NCBI RefSeq assembly: GCF_003432485.1
Contig: NZ_QVNQ01000005.1
Coordinates: 434,001-498,000, forward strand
Direction of reading: 5' to 3'
DNA: 64,000 nucleotides
From: Actinomadura spongiicola
Lineage (GTDB): Bacteria; Actinomycetota; Actinomycetes; Streptosporangiales; Streptosporangiaceae
In this document: positions 41,251 to 54,500 of the stretch, piece by piece
How the letters are laid out: each line of letters starts with the position of its first letter
Numbering within the stretch: position 1 is the stretch's first letter
Program-made: the position numbers and the translations under genes
Notes under the pieces: generated by a model
Seen by the model: the letters and a program-made list of their open reading frames with translations, nothing else
Databases searched by the model: none
Told to the model about the DNA's origin: nothing

Positions 41251-42543
41251 CTACCTTTTCTCTTGGGCGGCCAGGCCGGCCGCGATGGAACGGGCGATCT
41301 CACCACTGCGGACCGCGAGGTTCGACAGCAGCGACGACGACAGCCCGTGCGTGTGCTCGGTCCCGCCCTGCAGGTAGATGCCGCACCGCAGGTCGGGCGG
41401 GGTGACGAGCCGGTAGTCGCGGTCCACCCGGAGCCGGCCGGCGTCGTCGCGCGGGCACCGGGACGCTAGGTCGCCGAGGACCGCGCAGGGGTCCATGGGG
41501 TCGTAGCCCGTGGCGCAGACCAGCACGTTGACGTCCAGGTCGTGGCTCTCGTCGCGCGACGCCGAGTGCAGCGTGACGCGGACGTCGTTCTGGACGGACT
41601 TCACGTCGACCACCCGGGTCAGGCCGAGGAAACGCAACCGGTTCGTCCCGGCGAGCCCATCGTCGTAGGCGCGCCGGTAGAGGTCCTTGATCACCTCGGC
41701 GTCCACCACCGAGTAGTTCGTGTTCTTGTGGTATTTCCAGAACGCGTCGCGCGACCGCGGCGTCCCGTCGTAGTAGTCGTCGACCGCGTCCGGGTCGAAG
41801 ATCTGGTTGGCGAACGGGGTGCTGTCCGCGATCGAGTACCCGTAGGCCGGCACGATCGCGTGGATCTCCGCCTCCGGCAGCGCGTCGTACAGGAACCGGA
41901 CGATCTCGGCGGCGCTCTGGCCCCCGCCCGCGACCGCCACCCGGCGGATCGGGCGGTCGTGCGCCCGGAACCGGTCGAGGAACTCCGAGCTGTGCCATAC
42001 CGACGTGTCGCCCTCGACCCCGGCGGGCATCCTCGGAACCAGGCCGGTCGAGACGACGACGTTGCGCGCCTCCACCAGCCGGGTGCCGCCGGACCGGCCG
42101 TCGCCGCGCACCTCGACCAGCAGGCGGTCCACCGGCCCCCGCTCCCCCGGAGGCGTCCGGATCGCGACGACCTCCGAGCCGTAGACGACGTTCGGGCGCA
42201 GCTTCGCCTCCGCCCATTCGAGGTAGCCGTGGAACTCCCGTCGCGTCGGAAAGAAGTCCTGGTTGTTGACGAACATGGCGAGCCGGCCCACCTCGCGCAG
42301 ATAGGAGACGAAGCCGAACGGCGAAGCGGGATTGCGGAAGGTGACGAGGTCCTTCAGGAAGGAGACCTGCATCTTCGCCGAGGGGACCAGCATTCCGCGG
42401 TGCCAACTCAGCGAGGCCCGGCGTTCGAGGAACACCGACGAGATCGGCTCGGGCCGCTCGTCCAGCGCGATGGCCAGCGATAGGTTGGCGGGCCCGAAGC
42501 CGATGCCCGCGACGTCGTACGTTCTCGGTTCTGGCACGTCCAC
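41251..42543 (-). CDS. L-ornithine N5-monooxygenase (KtzI-like)
   Basis: This 430-residue flavoprotein resembles lysine/ornithine N-hydroxylases. It has FAD motif GFGPANL (15-21), the NADPH motif GGGQSAAE near 205, and the conserved KMQVSFLKDLVTFRNP and ATGYDP segments. It should oxidise the side-chain amine of ornithine to N5-hydroxy-ornithine. With the KtzT-like protein at 27,790 this would give piperazic acid, which the first NRPS adenylation domain appears to select. A siderophore hydroxamate role is the alternative, but no acylating partner enzyme is present. Confidence 0.87.
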   Translation of the reverse strand: MDVPEPRTYDVAGIGFGPANLSLAIALDERPEPISSVFLERRASLSWHRGMLVPSAKMQVSFLKDLVTFRNPASPFGFVSYLREVGRLAMFVNNQDFFPTRREFHGYLEWAEAKLRPNVVYGSEVVAIRTPPGERGPVDRLLVEVRGDGRSGGTRLVEARNVVVSTGLVPRMPAGVEGDTSVWHSSEFLDRFRAHDRPIRRVAVAGGGQSAAEIVRFLYDALPEAEIHAIVPAYGYSIADSTPFANQIFDPDAVDDYYDGTPRSRDAFWKYHKNTNYSVVDAEVIKDLYRRAYDDGLAGTNRLRFLGLTRVVDVKSVQNDVRVTLHSASRDESHDLDVNVLVCATGYDPMDPCAVLGDLASRCPRDDAGRLRVDRDYRLVTPPDLRCGIYLQGGTEHTHGLSSSLLSNLAVRSGEIARSIAAGLAAQEKR

Positions 42544-42564
42544 CGGGCAGTATCCCTTCGTCCT

Positions 42565-45500
42565 TCATTCTCCGGCGAGATGACGCCCGATGATCCGGCA
42601 GATCTCAGCGGCGGGACCGGGCAGGTACAGGTCCTCGTGCGCGCTCCGGACGTCGTACTGGCGCAGCGCGCCGAGGATGTGCGGGCCCCACAGCTCGGCG
42701 AAGGACCCGTCCGGGTTCGGCACCGCGTTGAAGAGGACGGCGTCGCCGCTGTAAACGGGCGAGTCGAACTCCCCCATGAGGCGGGTGTGATCGACGATCA
42801 CCGAGACCGCCCGGTCCACGAAGCGGGCGTCGCCGTCCGCCGTGCCCGCCGTGCCCGTGGTGACCAGATGCTCGGCGAAGTAGTCGCGGACGGCGGCGGC
42901 GGTGGGCGGCCCCTGCGCGGCGAGGTGCCCGGCCGGTGCGCTGTCCAGCAGCGCCAGGAGCCCGACCCGGTGCCCGCGCCGCCGCAGCTCCGCGGCGACC
43001 GCGTGCGCGAGCGTGCCGCCGACCGAGTGCCCCATCACGTGGTAGGGGCCCTCCTGCTGGACGGCCAGGATCTCGTCGGCGTAATCGGCGACCATCTCCT
43101 CGATGGATCCGGGCGGGCAGAAGACCCCGTCCAGTCCCTTCGCCTGGATCCCGTAGGCCGGCCGGTCCTGCGGGAGCAGCCCGGCCATGCCCAGGTAGGG
43201 CCAGCAGATCCCGCCGCCCGGGTGGATCCACCACAGCGGTTCTCGGTCGCCCCCGGTCCTGATGGGCAGGACGGGCGCGAACGGGTCGGTGGTTCCGGGG
43301 GGTGCGCCGTCCCCGTCCATGTACGCCGCGAGCTCGGCGACGGTCGGGGACCGGAACACCGTGCGGATCGGCACGTCGGCGCCGAGCACGCCGCGAACTC
43401 GGTTGACCAGCCGGGCCGCCGACAGTGAGTGGCCGCCGAGCGCGAAGAAGCCGTCGTCCACGCCGACCCGCTCCAACCCCAGGACCTCCGCGAACAGGCC
43501 GCAGAGGATGCGTTCGCGCGGTGTGGCCGGCGGGCGGCCGCCGCCCGCCGACCCGTAGTCCGGGGCGGGGAGCGCCCGCCTGTCCGGTTTCCCGGTCGCC
43601 GTCAGCGGGATCTCGCCGACGACCGTCACCGCCGCGGGAACCGCGTACTCCGGCAGCCTCTCGAGCAGATGGGCCCGCAGTTCCGCCGCTCCGTTCCCGC
43701 CGGCCTCCGGGGCGGGGGTGACGTACGCCGCCAGGCGCCGGTCGCCGTTCCGCCCGTCCACGACCACCACCGCGCGGCCGACCGCGGGATGCTCCAGCAG
43801 GGCCGCCTCGACCTCGCCGAGCTCGATGCGGAGCCCGCGGAGCTTGACCTGGTCGTCCCGCCTCCCCCGGAAGGCCAGTTGGCCGTCCGGGGCCTGGACG
43901 ACGACATCGCCGGTCCGGTACATCCGCTCCCCCGGCGTCCCGTACGGGCAGGCGACGAAGCGCTCCGCCGTCGGCCCGCGCCGGCCGAGGTAGCCGCGCG
44001 CCAGCCCCGGCCCGGCGATGTACAGCTCGCCGGCGACCCCGGGGGGCACCGGGCGCAGGGCGGTGTCGAGGACGTACACGCCGGTGCCGGTGATCGGCCG
44101 TCCTATCGGCGGGATGCCGCCGTCCGCGGAGAGCGGTGTGCTCATGAGGGTCGCGGCGGTGGTCTCCGTCTGGCCGTAGATGTTGACCATCCGCCGACCG
44201 GGCGCCCACCGGGCCACCGTCTCCGGCGGGACCGCCTCGCCGCCGGTGGCCAGGGACTCGACGGTGGAGAGCGCGCCGGACGGCAGCTGCGCGAGCATCC
44301 CGGGCGGGCACATCAAGTGCGTCACCGCGTTGCCCGCGACCGTGGCGGCCAGCACCGGCCCGGCCGTCAGGTCGGCCTCGTCGGCGATCACCAGGGTCGC
44401 ACCCGACAGGAGCGCCGTGTAGATCTCGCAGAGCGAGACATCGAAGCTCGGCGAGAGGAGTTGGAGGATCCGGCTGCGGTCGGTGACCGCGAGCCGCTCG
44501 GCGTGCGCCGCGACCAGGGCCGCGATGCCCCGATGCGAGACGGCTACGCCCTTCGGCCGTCCCGTCGACCCGGAGGTGTAGAGGACGTAGGCGAGCCCGT
44601 TCGGGTTCCGGGCCCCCTCGACGGTGGCGTCGTCGGGCACGGGGAGGGGTTCGTCCAGGCGCAGCACCGGGACCGGGACCCGCGCCATCGCCTCGGCCGT
44701 CGTGGCGTCGGCGAGCGTCAGGCGGGCGCCCGAGTCGGCCGTCATGTGGGCGATGCGCGCGGTCGGCTGGGCGGCGTCGACCGGCAGGTACGCCGCGCCC
44801 GCCTTCGCCACCGCCAGCAGCGCGACGACCAGGTCCGGCGAGCGGCGCGTCGCGACCGCCACCACCGACTCCGCTCCCACCGCACGCCGGACGAGCGCGG
44901 CCGCGAGCCGGCCGGCCCGCGTGTCGAGCTCCTTGTAGGTCAGCTCGTGCGGCCCGAAGGCCACGGCGACGGCGTCCGGCGTCTCCGCCGCCCGCGCGCC
45001 GAACAGCTCCGCGATGGTCGCGGCGTCCGGCGTCTCCGGTGCGGGTTCGCGGGCGGGAGCCTCCGGGCCGACCGCCCCGATCGGGGCGTCGGGGTTCTCC
45101 GCCACCGCTCGCAGGACCAGGGAGAGGCGGGCGATGATCCCGGCCACGATGTCAGGGCCGAACGCGGACTCCTGGTACTCCACGACGACCCGTAGGGCCG
45201 GATCGGCGGACGCCGCGACGCCCAGCGGGTAGTGCGTGCCGTTGGGCGAGGCCGCGCCGGTCATCGTGACGCCGGCGGCGTCCGCGCCGCCCTCTTCCGG
45301 CGACGGGAAGGATTCGAACACCGCCACGGTGTCGAACAGGACGGGCAGGCCGGCTTCCCGCTGGATGTCCGTCAGCGCGTGGTGATGATGGTCGAGCAGT
45401 GCGGTCTGCCGCTCCTGAAGGACGGTCAGCACCCGGCGGAAGGTGTCCCAGGGCGTGCACGCGACCCGGACGGGAACGGTGTTGATGAAGAGGCCGACCA

Positions 45501-48500
45501 TCGACTCCACGCCCGCGACGGCGGGCGGCCGGCCCGAGACCGTCGTGCCGAACAGCACGTCCCGCCGTCCGGTCAGACCGGACAGGACGATGCCCCAGGC
45601 CCCGTGCACCAGGGTGCTCGGGGTGACGCCGAGTTCCGCGGCCCTCCGCGGCAGGACGCGGGCGACGTCCTCCGGCAGCGGAACCTCCATCCGGCGTCCG
45701 GCCTCACCGCCGGGCGGGGACGCCGGACCTGGGGCGAGCAGCGTGGGTTCCTCCACGCCGTCGAGCTCCCGCGCCCACGCTCGGGCGGACGCGTCCCGGT
45801 CCCGCTCGGCCTGCCAGGTGAGGAAGTCACGGAACGCGCCGGGCGGTGGCAGCGCCGCGGCGTCGCCGCCCGCCTCGTAGAGGCGCAGCAGCTCACCCGT
45901 CAGCAACGGCACCGACCATCCGTCGAACAGGACGTGGTGCGCGGTAAGGACCAGCACCGCCGTCTCGGCGCCGGTCCGCACGAGGCCGAACCGCAGGAGC
46001 GGCGGCAGCGCAGGGTCGAAATGCGCGGACCTGTCCTCGGTGAGGAACCGCCGGAGCCTCTCCTCGCGCTCGACCCGCGGGAGGTCGCGCAGGTCGAGCT
46101 CGCGCCATGGAAGCTCCACGCCGTCCACCACGAGCTGGACCAGATCTCCGGTCGCCCGCCCGGTGAACGCGGCGCGCAGGTTCGCGTGCCGGTCCAGCAG
46201 CGCCTGCCCCGCCGCGCGCAACCGGGCCGCGTCCACCTCGCCGGTCAGGTCGAGCAGCAGTTGCACGTGGTAGGGGTCGTATCCGGAGCCGGCCAGCTTC
46301 GACTGGAACAGCAGACCGGCCTGGAGGGGCGTCAGCGGCCACACGTCCGCAAGTCCCGGGTAGCGCTGTTCCCAGGCCTCTATCTCGCTCTGCCGCACCC
46401 TCACCAGGGGGACGTCGGACGGGGTCAGGCCGCCCGCGTTCGGCTGCCGGGCGTGGCGCGCCAGCTCGTCGAGGGCCGCCCGCCAGAGCTCGGCCAGGTC
46501 GCCCACCTCGTCCTTCGACAGCACGCCGGTCGCGTACCCGAACCGGGCGGTGAGGGTCGCGCCCTCGCCGGTCTCGGTGACGAACGCGTTGACCTCCAGG
46601 GTGGACGTCAACGGCAGCCCCGGGTCCGGCCGCGCGACCAGGCCGAGCGCGCCGGGCGCCTCGGTCCAGCCCAGTCCCCGCAGGGGTGCCGGCATGTCGG
46701 CCGCCGAGAACCGGCCGAGGTAGTTGAACGTCACCTGGCCCGAGGGGCACCGCGCCAGCACGGCCCCCGTCTCGTCGTTCAGGTGGCGCAGCAGCCCGTA
46801 GCCGAGGCCCTTGTCGGGGAGGGTGAGCAGCCGCGTCTTGACGGCCTTCACCACGTCCCCGACTGAGGGGTCGGGAGCGCCGTCCCCCGCCGGACGCAGC
46901 GCCGCGGCCGCCATCTCGACCCTGATGGGGAACAGGCTGGTGAACCAGCCCACCGTCCGCGACAGGTCGGCGCCCGGGACGACCGTCTCCTCGCGACCGT
47001 GCCCCTCCACGTTCAGCAGGACCGACGGCTCGGTCACACCGCGTGCCCGCCGCCACCGGCCGATCGCCAGTGCCAGCCCGGCCAGCAGGCCATCGCCCGC
47101 CCCGCAGCGGAAGACGGCGGGAAGCGTCGTCAGCAACGTGTCGGTCAGGCCGGGGGTCAGCCGCACGTCCACGCTGCCGGCGGTGGCCTGAACGTCGACG
47201 GCGGGGTCCAGCGGCCGGGCGCCGAGCAGCGGGTCCGGCCCCTGGGTGACGGACCGCCACAGCGGTAGCTCCGACACCCGCCGCACGGCGACCGCCTCGC
47301 GGGCCAGCGCGTGCACCCACGCACGGAACGAGGTGCCGACGGCGGGCAGCAGGGGCTCCCGCCCCGCCCGGACTCGTTCCCAGGCGGCGGCGAGGTCCGG
47401 CAGCAGGATCCGCCAGGACACCCCGTCCACCACGAGATGGTGAAGGGCCACGATCAGGAGACCCGGGTCGATCCAGACGAAGCGCGCCATCACGCCGGCG
47501 GCCGGGTCCAGCAGGCCGAGGGCGGCGTCCAGCTCCTCCTGGGGGCCCGCCGGCCCGCCGGGGCCCTCACGGTCGACGCGGGTGAGCAGGGCCCGGACGT
47601 CGACCGTGCCCGGTGGCTCGACCCGCATCCCGTCGCCCACGAGGCGGGACCGCAGCATGTCGTGCCGGTCGATCACCGCGGTCAGCGTCGCGACCAGGCC
47701 CGCCTCGTCGATGCCCACGGGCAGTTCCAGCATGGTCGCCATGGCGAACCGGCCGGTCCTCCCGTGCTCGGCCAGGAACCTGCCGATCGGCGGCAGCGGC
47801 AGCGCGCCGACCCCGGCATCGTCCACCGCCGGCGCCGACGCGAGACCGGTGCGCTCGTCGGCTCTGGCCGCCAACCGGGCGACGGTGCGCAGCTCGAACA
47901 TCTCGCGGGGGGTGATCTCCACGCCCGCCGCCCTGGCCCGCGAGACCACCTGGATCGACCGGATGCTGTCACCGCCGACGAGGAAGTAGTCGTCGTCGGC
48001 GCCGACCCGTTCGAGCCCGAGGACTTCGGCCACCACACCGGCCAGGACCAACTCTGTCGCCGTCCGCGGCTCCCGGTGACCGGCGGTGGCCGGGGCGGGC
48101 TTCGCGGTGGCGCGCGCCGGCCCCTGGACGAGGCCGAGCGGCGCGTCCGGATCGGCCACGGCGCGGCGCAGCGTCTCCACGAACCGGTGCGCGAGGCCCT
48201 CGACCGTGGCGCGGTCGAACAGGTCGGTGGCGTACTCGACGTGGCCCACCACGCCACGCCCGGGAATGTCGACCATGATGAACGACAGGTCGAGCTTGGC
48301 GGTGGCGGTGTCGACCGTGTCCACGACCGCCCGGAGCCCGCGCATCTCGAAGTCGTCGTCGGTGACGTTCTGCCAGGAGAACAGGACCTGGAACAACGGA
48401 TGGTAGGCGGTGGACCGCTCGGGGTTCAGCAGCTCCACCAGCCGCTCGAACGGGACGTCCTGATGGTCGTAGGCGGCGAGCGCGCGGCGCCGCACCTCCT

Positions 48501-51500
48501 CCAGGACCTCGGCGAACGTGGGGTTCTCCGGCGTCCTCACCCGCAGCACCCACGTGTTGACGAAGAAGCCGACCAGGTCGGTCAGCGCCTCCTCGGTGCG
48601 GCCGGCGATCGGGGACCCGATGGTGAGGTCGTCGCCGCAGCCGAGGTCGCGCAGCAGCACCGCCAGCACGGTCTGGAGGACGATGGACGGCGTCGCGCCA
48701 TGGACCGCCGCCAGTTCCTCGGCCCCGGCCATCAGTTCCCGGTCGAGCGGGAACGTCACCAGGTCGCCCTCGTGTCCCGCCACAGCGGGCCGGGCGCGGT
48801 CGGTCGGCAACGGCAGCGGCTGCGGCGCGCCGTCGAGCTCCGCCCGCCAGTAGCCGGTCTGCACGGCCAGTACCCCGTCGGGATCGTCGCCGTCGCCGAG
48901 CAGTTCCCGCTGCCAGAGGGTGTAGTCCGCGTACTGCACCGGGAGCTCCGACCAGTCCGGTGCCGTGCCCCGGCTCCGGGCTCCGTAGGCCGTGCTCAGG
49001 TCGCGCATGAGCGGGGCGACCGACTCGCCGTCCCCGGCGATGTGGTGGATCAGCAGCAGGAGGGTGTGGTCCTCGGGAGCGCACCGGAAGAGCCGGGCGC
49101 GTACCGGCGGCTCCGCGGCCAGGTCGAAGGGATGGACCGCCGCCGCCGCCACGGCGGCGTCGAGCTCGGGCGGGGCGACCTCGGCGACGGGCATCTCCGG
49201 CGGCATCTCGTCGGCCGGGAGGATCCGCTGGTAGGGCACGGCGTTCTCGTCCTCACCCACCAGCGTGCGCAGGCTCTCGTGCCGCGACGCCACGTCGCGC
49301 AGCGCCGCCCGCAGCGCCGGGACGTCCAGCGCGCCGGCCAGCCGCAGCACGATCGGGACGTTGTAGGTCGCCGACGCGCCGTCGAACCGGTGCGCGAACC
49401 ACAGGCGATGCTGCGCCGACGACAGCGGCACCCGGTCGGGGCGCGGCTCCGCGCGCCGCAGCACCGGGCGCTCCGACGGCCCGGTGGGGAGGTGCTCGAC
49501 CAGCTCCGCGACGGTCGGCGCGTCGAAGACGACCCGGATCGGGACGTCCACGCCGAGGGCCGAGCGGATCCGGCTGACGAGCCGCGTGGCCAGCAGCGAA
49601 TGCCCGCCGAGGGCCGCGAAGTCGTCGTCGATGCCGACCCGTTCCAGCCCCAACACCTCGGCGAAGAGCAGGCACAGCAGCTCCTCGCGCCGGGTGCGCG
49701 GTCCACGACCCTGCCCGGCGCCGGCGCCGAACACGGGGGCGGGCAGCGCCGCCCGGTCCAGCTTGCCGCTCGCGGTCAGTGGCAACGCGTCCACGACCAC
49801 CAGCATCGCCGGGACGAGTTGGTCCGGCAGCCGGGCCGCCGCGTACGCGCGCAGGTCCGCGCCGAGCCGCTCGGCGGTGTACCAGCGCTGTTCGCCCTCG
49901 GCCCCGGCCGGGGAGTCCGGCGGTGGAGCCTCCCCGGAGCGGGTGGCGTGGACGGAGTACATCCCGGTGCCGGCCAGCTCGTCGGCCGCCTCGGCGACGA
50001 CCTGGAAGCCCTGGTCGCGCAGCAGCCGGGAGACGGTGTCCAGGCGCCCGTCGATGTCGTGGACCTCGGCCGCCACCTGCCGGATGATCGGCCAGTGGTC
50101 GGGCTCGATGCCCAGCAGCACGTCCAGCTCGCTCTTCTCCACGTCGATCTTCAGCAGGTCGATCACCGGGAGGTCGTGCTCCCGGATCATCTGCGAGAGC
50201 GTCCGCAGCTCGACCTCCATCCGCTCGCCGTGCAGCCTCTCGGTCAGCAGCTCGGTGAGGTCCCCCTCCTCCAGTCCGGCGTGCTCGCCCTCGGCGCCGA
50301 CGACCTGCCGCAGCATGTCGCGCTCCGCGCGCTCGTCGGCGAAGCGCCCGGACAGCAGGGACAGGTCCGGGTAGTAGGTGAACTCCGCGACGCCCGGCTC
50401 ACGGCCGAGGCCGCAGGGGGTCACGATCACGTCGATGTCGTGCAGCTCGGCGTTCAGTCGGAACATCTCGGCCAGTTCGGGGACGGGTTCGAACGCGTAG
50501 ATCCGGCTGTCCGGGCGCCGGGCCTTCACCAGCAGCGAGAACAGGCCGACGTGGCCGCCGACGTCCACCACGCGGGCGCCTTCGGGCAGCGTGATGCCGG
50601 CCTTGAAGTACGCGTTCCTCTCGAAGATCTCGTCGTACAGGAACGCGGTGGTCGAGCGGTTGCGGGCGTGGACCGTCATGCCGTTGGGCAGTTCGTGCAG
50701 TTCCAGCCCGTCGAGCCGCCCTTCCCTGCGCAGCCGGCACAGGTTCGCCACCGCCGGCGCGGCGGTCCCGTCCGGCACCAGGTATCCCACGAGGCGGGGG
50801 CCGTCGGCGGCCTCGCGTGCGATCACCACGGCGCGTTCGACGCCCGGATGATCGGCGAGCACGCTCTCGATCTCACCGGGCTCGACGCGCCAGCCCCGTA
50901 TCTTCACCTGGTGGTCGGCCCGGCCCAGGTACTCCAGCCGTCCCGACCGGTCCCACCGGACGACGTCGCCGGTGCGGTACATCCGGTCGGCCGGTTCCCC
51001 GAAGGGGTCGGCGACGAACCGTTCGGCGGTCATCGCGGGACGGTCCTTGTAGCCGCGGGCCAGCTGGGCTCCGGCGAGGTACAGCTCGCCCGTCACCCCC
51101 GGCGGGACGGGGACCAGGCGCTCGTCCAGGACGTAGAGCCGCGTGTTCCAGACGGGGCGGCCGAGCGTGACGGCGCCGGGCTCCGGCGGGCACGGCCCTG
51201 CGGTGACGTCGACCGCCGCCTCGGTCGGGCCGTACAGGTTGTTCAGCCGTGCACCGAGCACCGCGTGGTACTGGTCGCGCAACCGCGGGGTCAGGGCCTC
51301 GCCGCTGCAGACGACCTCGCGCAGGCTCCCGCAGTCGCCCGCCGCGGGCTCCCGCAGGAAGTCCTGCAGCATCGACGGCACGAAGTGGGTGATCGTGACC
51401 TCGGCGCGCCGGATCAGCGCGGCCAGGTAGGCGGGGTCGCGATGGCCGTCCGGCCGCGCCAGCACCAGCGTCGCGCCGGAGATGAGAGGCAGGAACAGTT

Positions 51501-54500
51501 CCCAGACGGACACGTCGAACGTGAGCGGGGTCTTCTGGAGGATCCGGTCCGCCGGGTCGACACCGTAGTGCTCGCGCATCCAGAGCAGCCGGTTCACGAT
51601 CGCGCCGTGCTCGACGGCCACGCCCTTCGGCCGCCCCGTCGACCCCGAGGTGTAGATCACGTACGCCGTGTTACCGGGCAGTGGGCCCGCCACGGCGGCG
51701 GGGGCGGCGGCGGGCTCGTCGAGACCGGAGGCCGCGTCGTCCGGCCCGACGCGGGCCGCACCGTCGGGGATCGGCGCGTCCGGCGCCGCGACCGTGAGCA
51801 ACGGACGGGCGTCCTCGTAGGTGGACGCGATCCGGTCGGCGGGGTGGTCGAGGTCCACCGGCAGGTAGGCGGCGCCGGTCTTGAGGATCGCCAGCAGCGC
51901 GACCACCATCTCGACCGACCGGGGCAACGCGACCGCGACGACGGTCTCCGGCCCGGCGCCGAGGGCGGCCAGGCGGCGTGCCAGCGGGTCGGCGCGGCGG
52001 CCGAGCTCCGCGTAGTCGACCTCGGCGTCCCCGCAGACCACCGCGGTCGCCGCGGGCGAACGGCGTATCTGTTCCTCGACCAGGTCCGCGAGCGTGGTGG
52101 GTCGCACCGGGTGCGCGGTGTCGTTCCACCGCGTCAGGACCAGTTCGCGTTCGGCGGCGTCGAGCACGTCGATCCTGCCGACGTGCAGGCGCGGGTCCGC
52201 CGCGAACTGCCGCAGGACCCGGTGGAACCGATCCGCGATGTCCACGACGGCATCGTGTTCGAACACGTGCCGCTGGTACTGCAGGACGAGCCGGAGATGG
52301 GGGTCGGCGTCGGCCACCACCGCGAGCGGGTAGTGGGATCCTCCGTACGGCGTCAGCCCGGTGACGGTCACCCCTGTGCCGGCGTAGGCCTCGCTCAGCC
52401 CTACATGGTCGATCGGATACGACTCGAAGACCACGAACGTGTCGAACAGCGGGGTCAGCCCGGCGGCCCGCTGGATCTCGGCCAGGCCGCGGTGATGGTG
52501 GTCGAGCAGCGCCGCCTGCCGGTCCTGCTGCCGCGTCAGCAGTTCGGCGAAGGTGTCGGTGGACGGGCAACGCACCCGGACCGGCAGGGTGTTGATGAAC
52601 ACGCCCACCATCGAGTCGACGTCGGCGATCGCGGGCGGACGGCCCGACACCGTCGCGCCGAACACCACGTCGTCCCGGCCGGTCAGCCGGCCCAGCAGGA
52701 CCGCCCAGGCGCCTTGGACCAGCGTGTTCAGGGTGATCCCGAGTTCCGCCGAGACCTGCGACAGGTCGCGGGCCAGATCCGCGGGCAGGGGCACGCCGAC
52801 CTGGCCGACGTCGGCCCCGCCGGCCGCGCCGGCCGCGGACGCGTGCGGGGCCAGGAGGGTGGGATCGTCCACGTCCTCCAGCTCGGCGGCCCAGGCCCGG
52901 GCCGCCGCCTCGTGGTCCTGCCCCGCCCGCCATTCGAGGAACTCGCGGTAACCGCCCATGGGCGGCAGGGCCGCCGCGTCTCCCTCCGTCCCGTAGAGCG
53001 TCAGCAGGTCCCGCAGCAGCAGCGGCACCGACCATCCGTCGAACAGGACGTGGTGGGCGGTGAAGACCAGCTCGGCCCGCTCCGGCCCGGTGATCACCAG
53101 CGACAGCCGCAGCAGCGGCGGGGAGGCCAGGTTGAAATGGGTGTTGCGGTCCTCCTCCAGGAACCGGTCCAGCTCCGCCTCCCGGTCGGTGAGGTCGAGA
53201 TGCCGCCAGGGCAGCTCGACCCGGCCCGGGATGACCTGGACGTAGTCGCCGTCGCCGTTGGGGACGAACGCGGCCCCGAGGTTCGGATGGCGGTCGAGCA
53301 GCGCCTGCCCGGCCGCCCGCATCCGTTCGGGGTCGACCGCGCCGGACAGGTGCAGGACGAGCTGCACGTGGTAGGGGTCGAAGCCGGAGCCGGCCAGCAT
53401 CGCGTGGAACAGCAGTCCGGACTGCAGCGGAGTCAGGGGCCAGATGTCGGCCAGGCCCGGGTAGCGCCGCTCCCACTCCTCGATCTGGGCTTGCCGCACC
53501 GACACCAGCGGCACGTCCGAGGGGGTGAGGCCGCCGGCCTCCGGTTCGGCGACGTGGCGTGCCAGCGCCCCGAGCGCGTCACGCCACAGACCGGCGATCT
53601 CGCGCGCCTCGTCGGCGGTCAGCACGCCGCGGGGGAAGCTGAACCGGGCCGTCAGCTCGGGCCCCGCGGCGGTGTCGGTGACGAAGGCGTTGACGTCGAG
53701 CGCCGACAACGCCGGCATGTCGGGGTCGAGGTCGGCGAGCAGCTCGGCCGTGCCCGGTGTCCGGTTCCAGCCGAGGCCGCGCAGATCCTCCGGCAGGTCG
53801 GCCTCGGAGTAGCGGCCGACGTAGTTGAACGCGATCTGGGGGGACGGCCGGGCGGCGAGTTCCGCCGCGGTGCCCTCGTTCATGTACCGCAGCAGGCCGT
53901 AGCCGAGTCCCTTGTCGGGGATGCGCAGCAGCTGCTCCTTGACCGCCTTGACGGCGGCGCCGGCGGCCGGGCCCGCGGCGAACGCGCCGTCGACGTCGGC
54001 GACCTCCAGGCGGATGGGGAACATGCTGGTGAACCAGCCCACGGTGCGGGACAGGTCCGCGCCCGGCACCACGTCCTCCTCGCGGCCGTGCCCTTCCAGC
54101 CGGATCAGCAACGAGTCCGCGTCCACGCCTCGGGCACCCCGCCAGCGCGCGACCGCCAGTGCCAGCGCGGCCAGCAGCCCGTCGTTCACCCCTCCGTGGA
54201 ACGCCCTCGGGACCTCCGTCAGCACGGCCTCGGTGACCCGCGCGGACATGCGGACCCACAGGTGCTCGACCGTGGACATGACGTCGACCGCGGGGTCAAG
54301 GCGGCGCGCTCCCAGCACCGGGTCCGGGCCGTCCGTGATCCGGCGCCACAGGGGCATCTCGGCGGCCCGCTCCGGTGCCGCCTCCGCCAACGCGTGCGTC
54401 CACCGGCGCAGGGAGGTGCCCACGTCCGGGAGGCTCGGCGTCCGGCCGGAGCGAACCTGCTCCCACGCCGCCGCGAGGTCGGGCAGCAGGATCCTCCACG

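Noticed and set aside
41251..42543. Siderophore hydroxamate biosynthesis as the role of the N-hydroxylase
   Set aside because: No acyltransferase or siderophore transporter is present, and the context fits piperazate formation.
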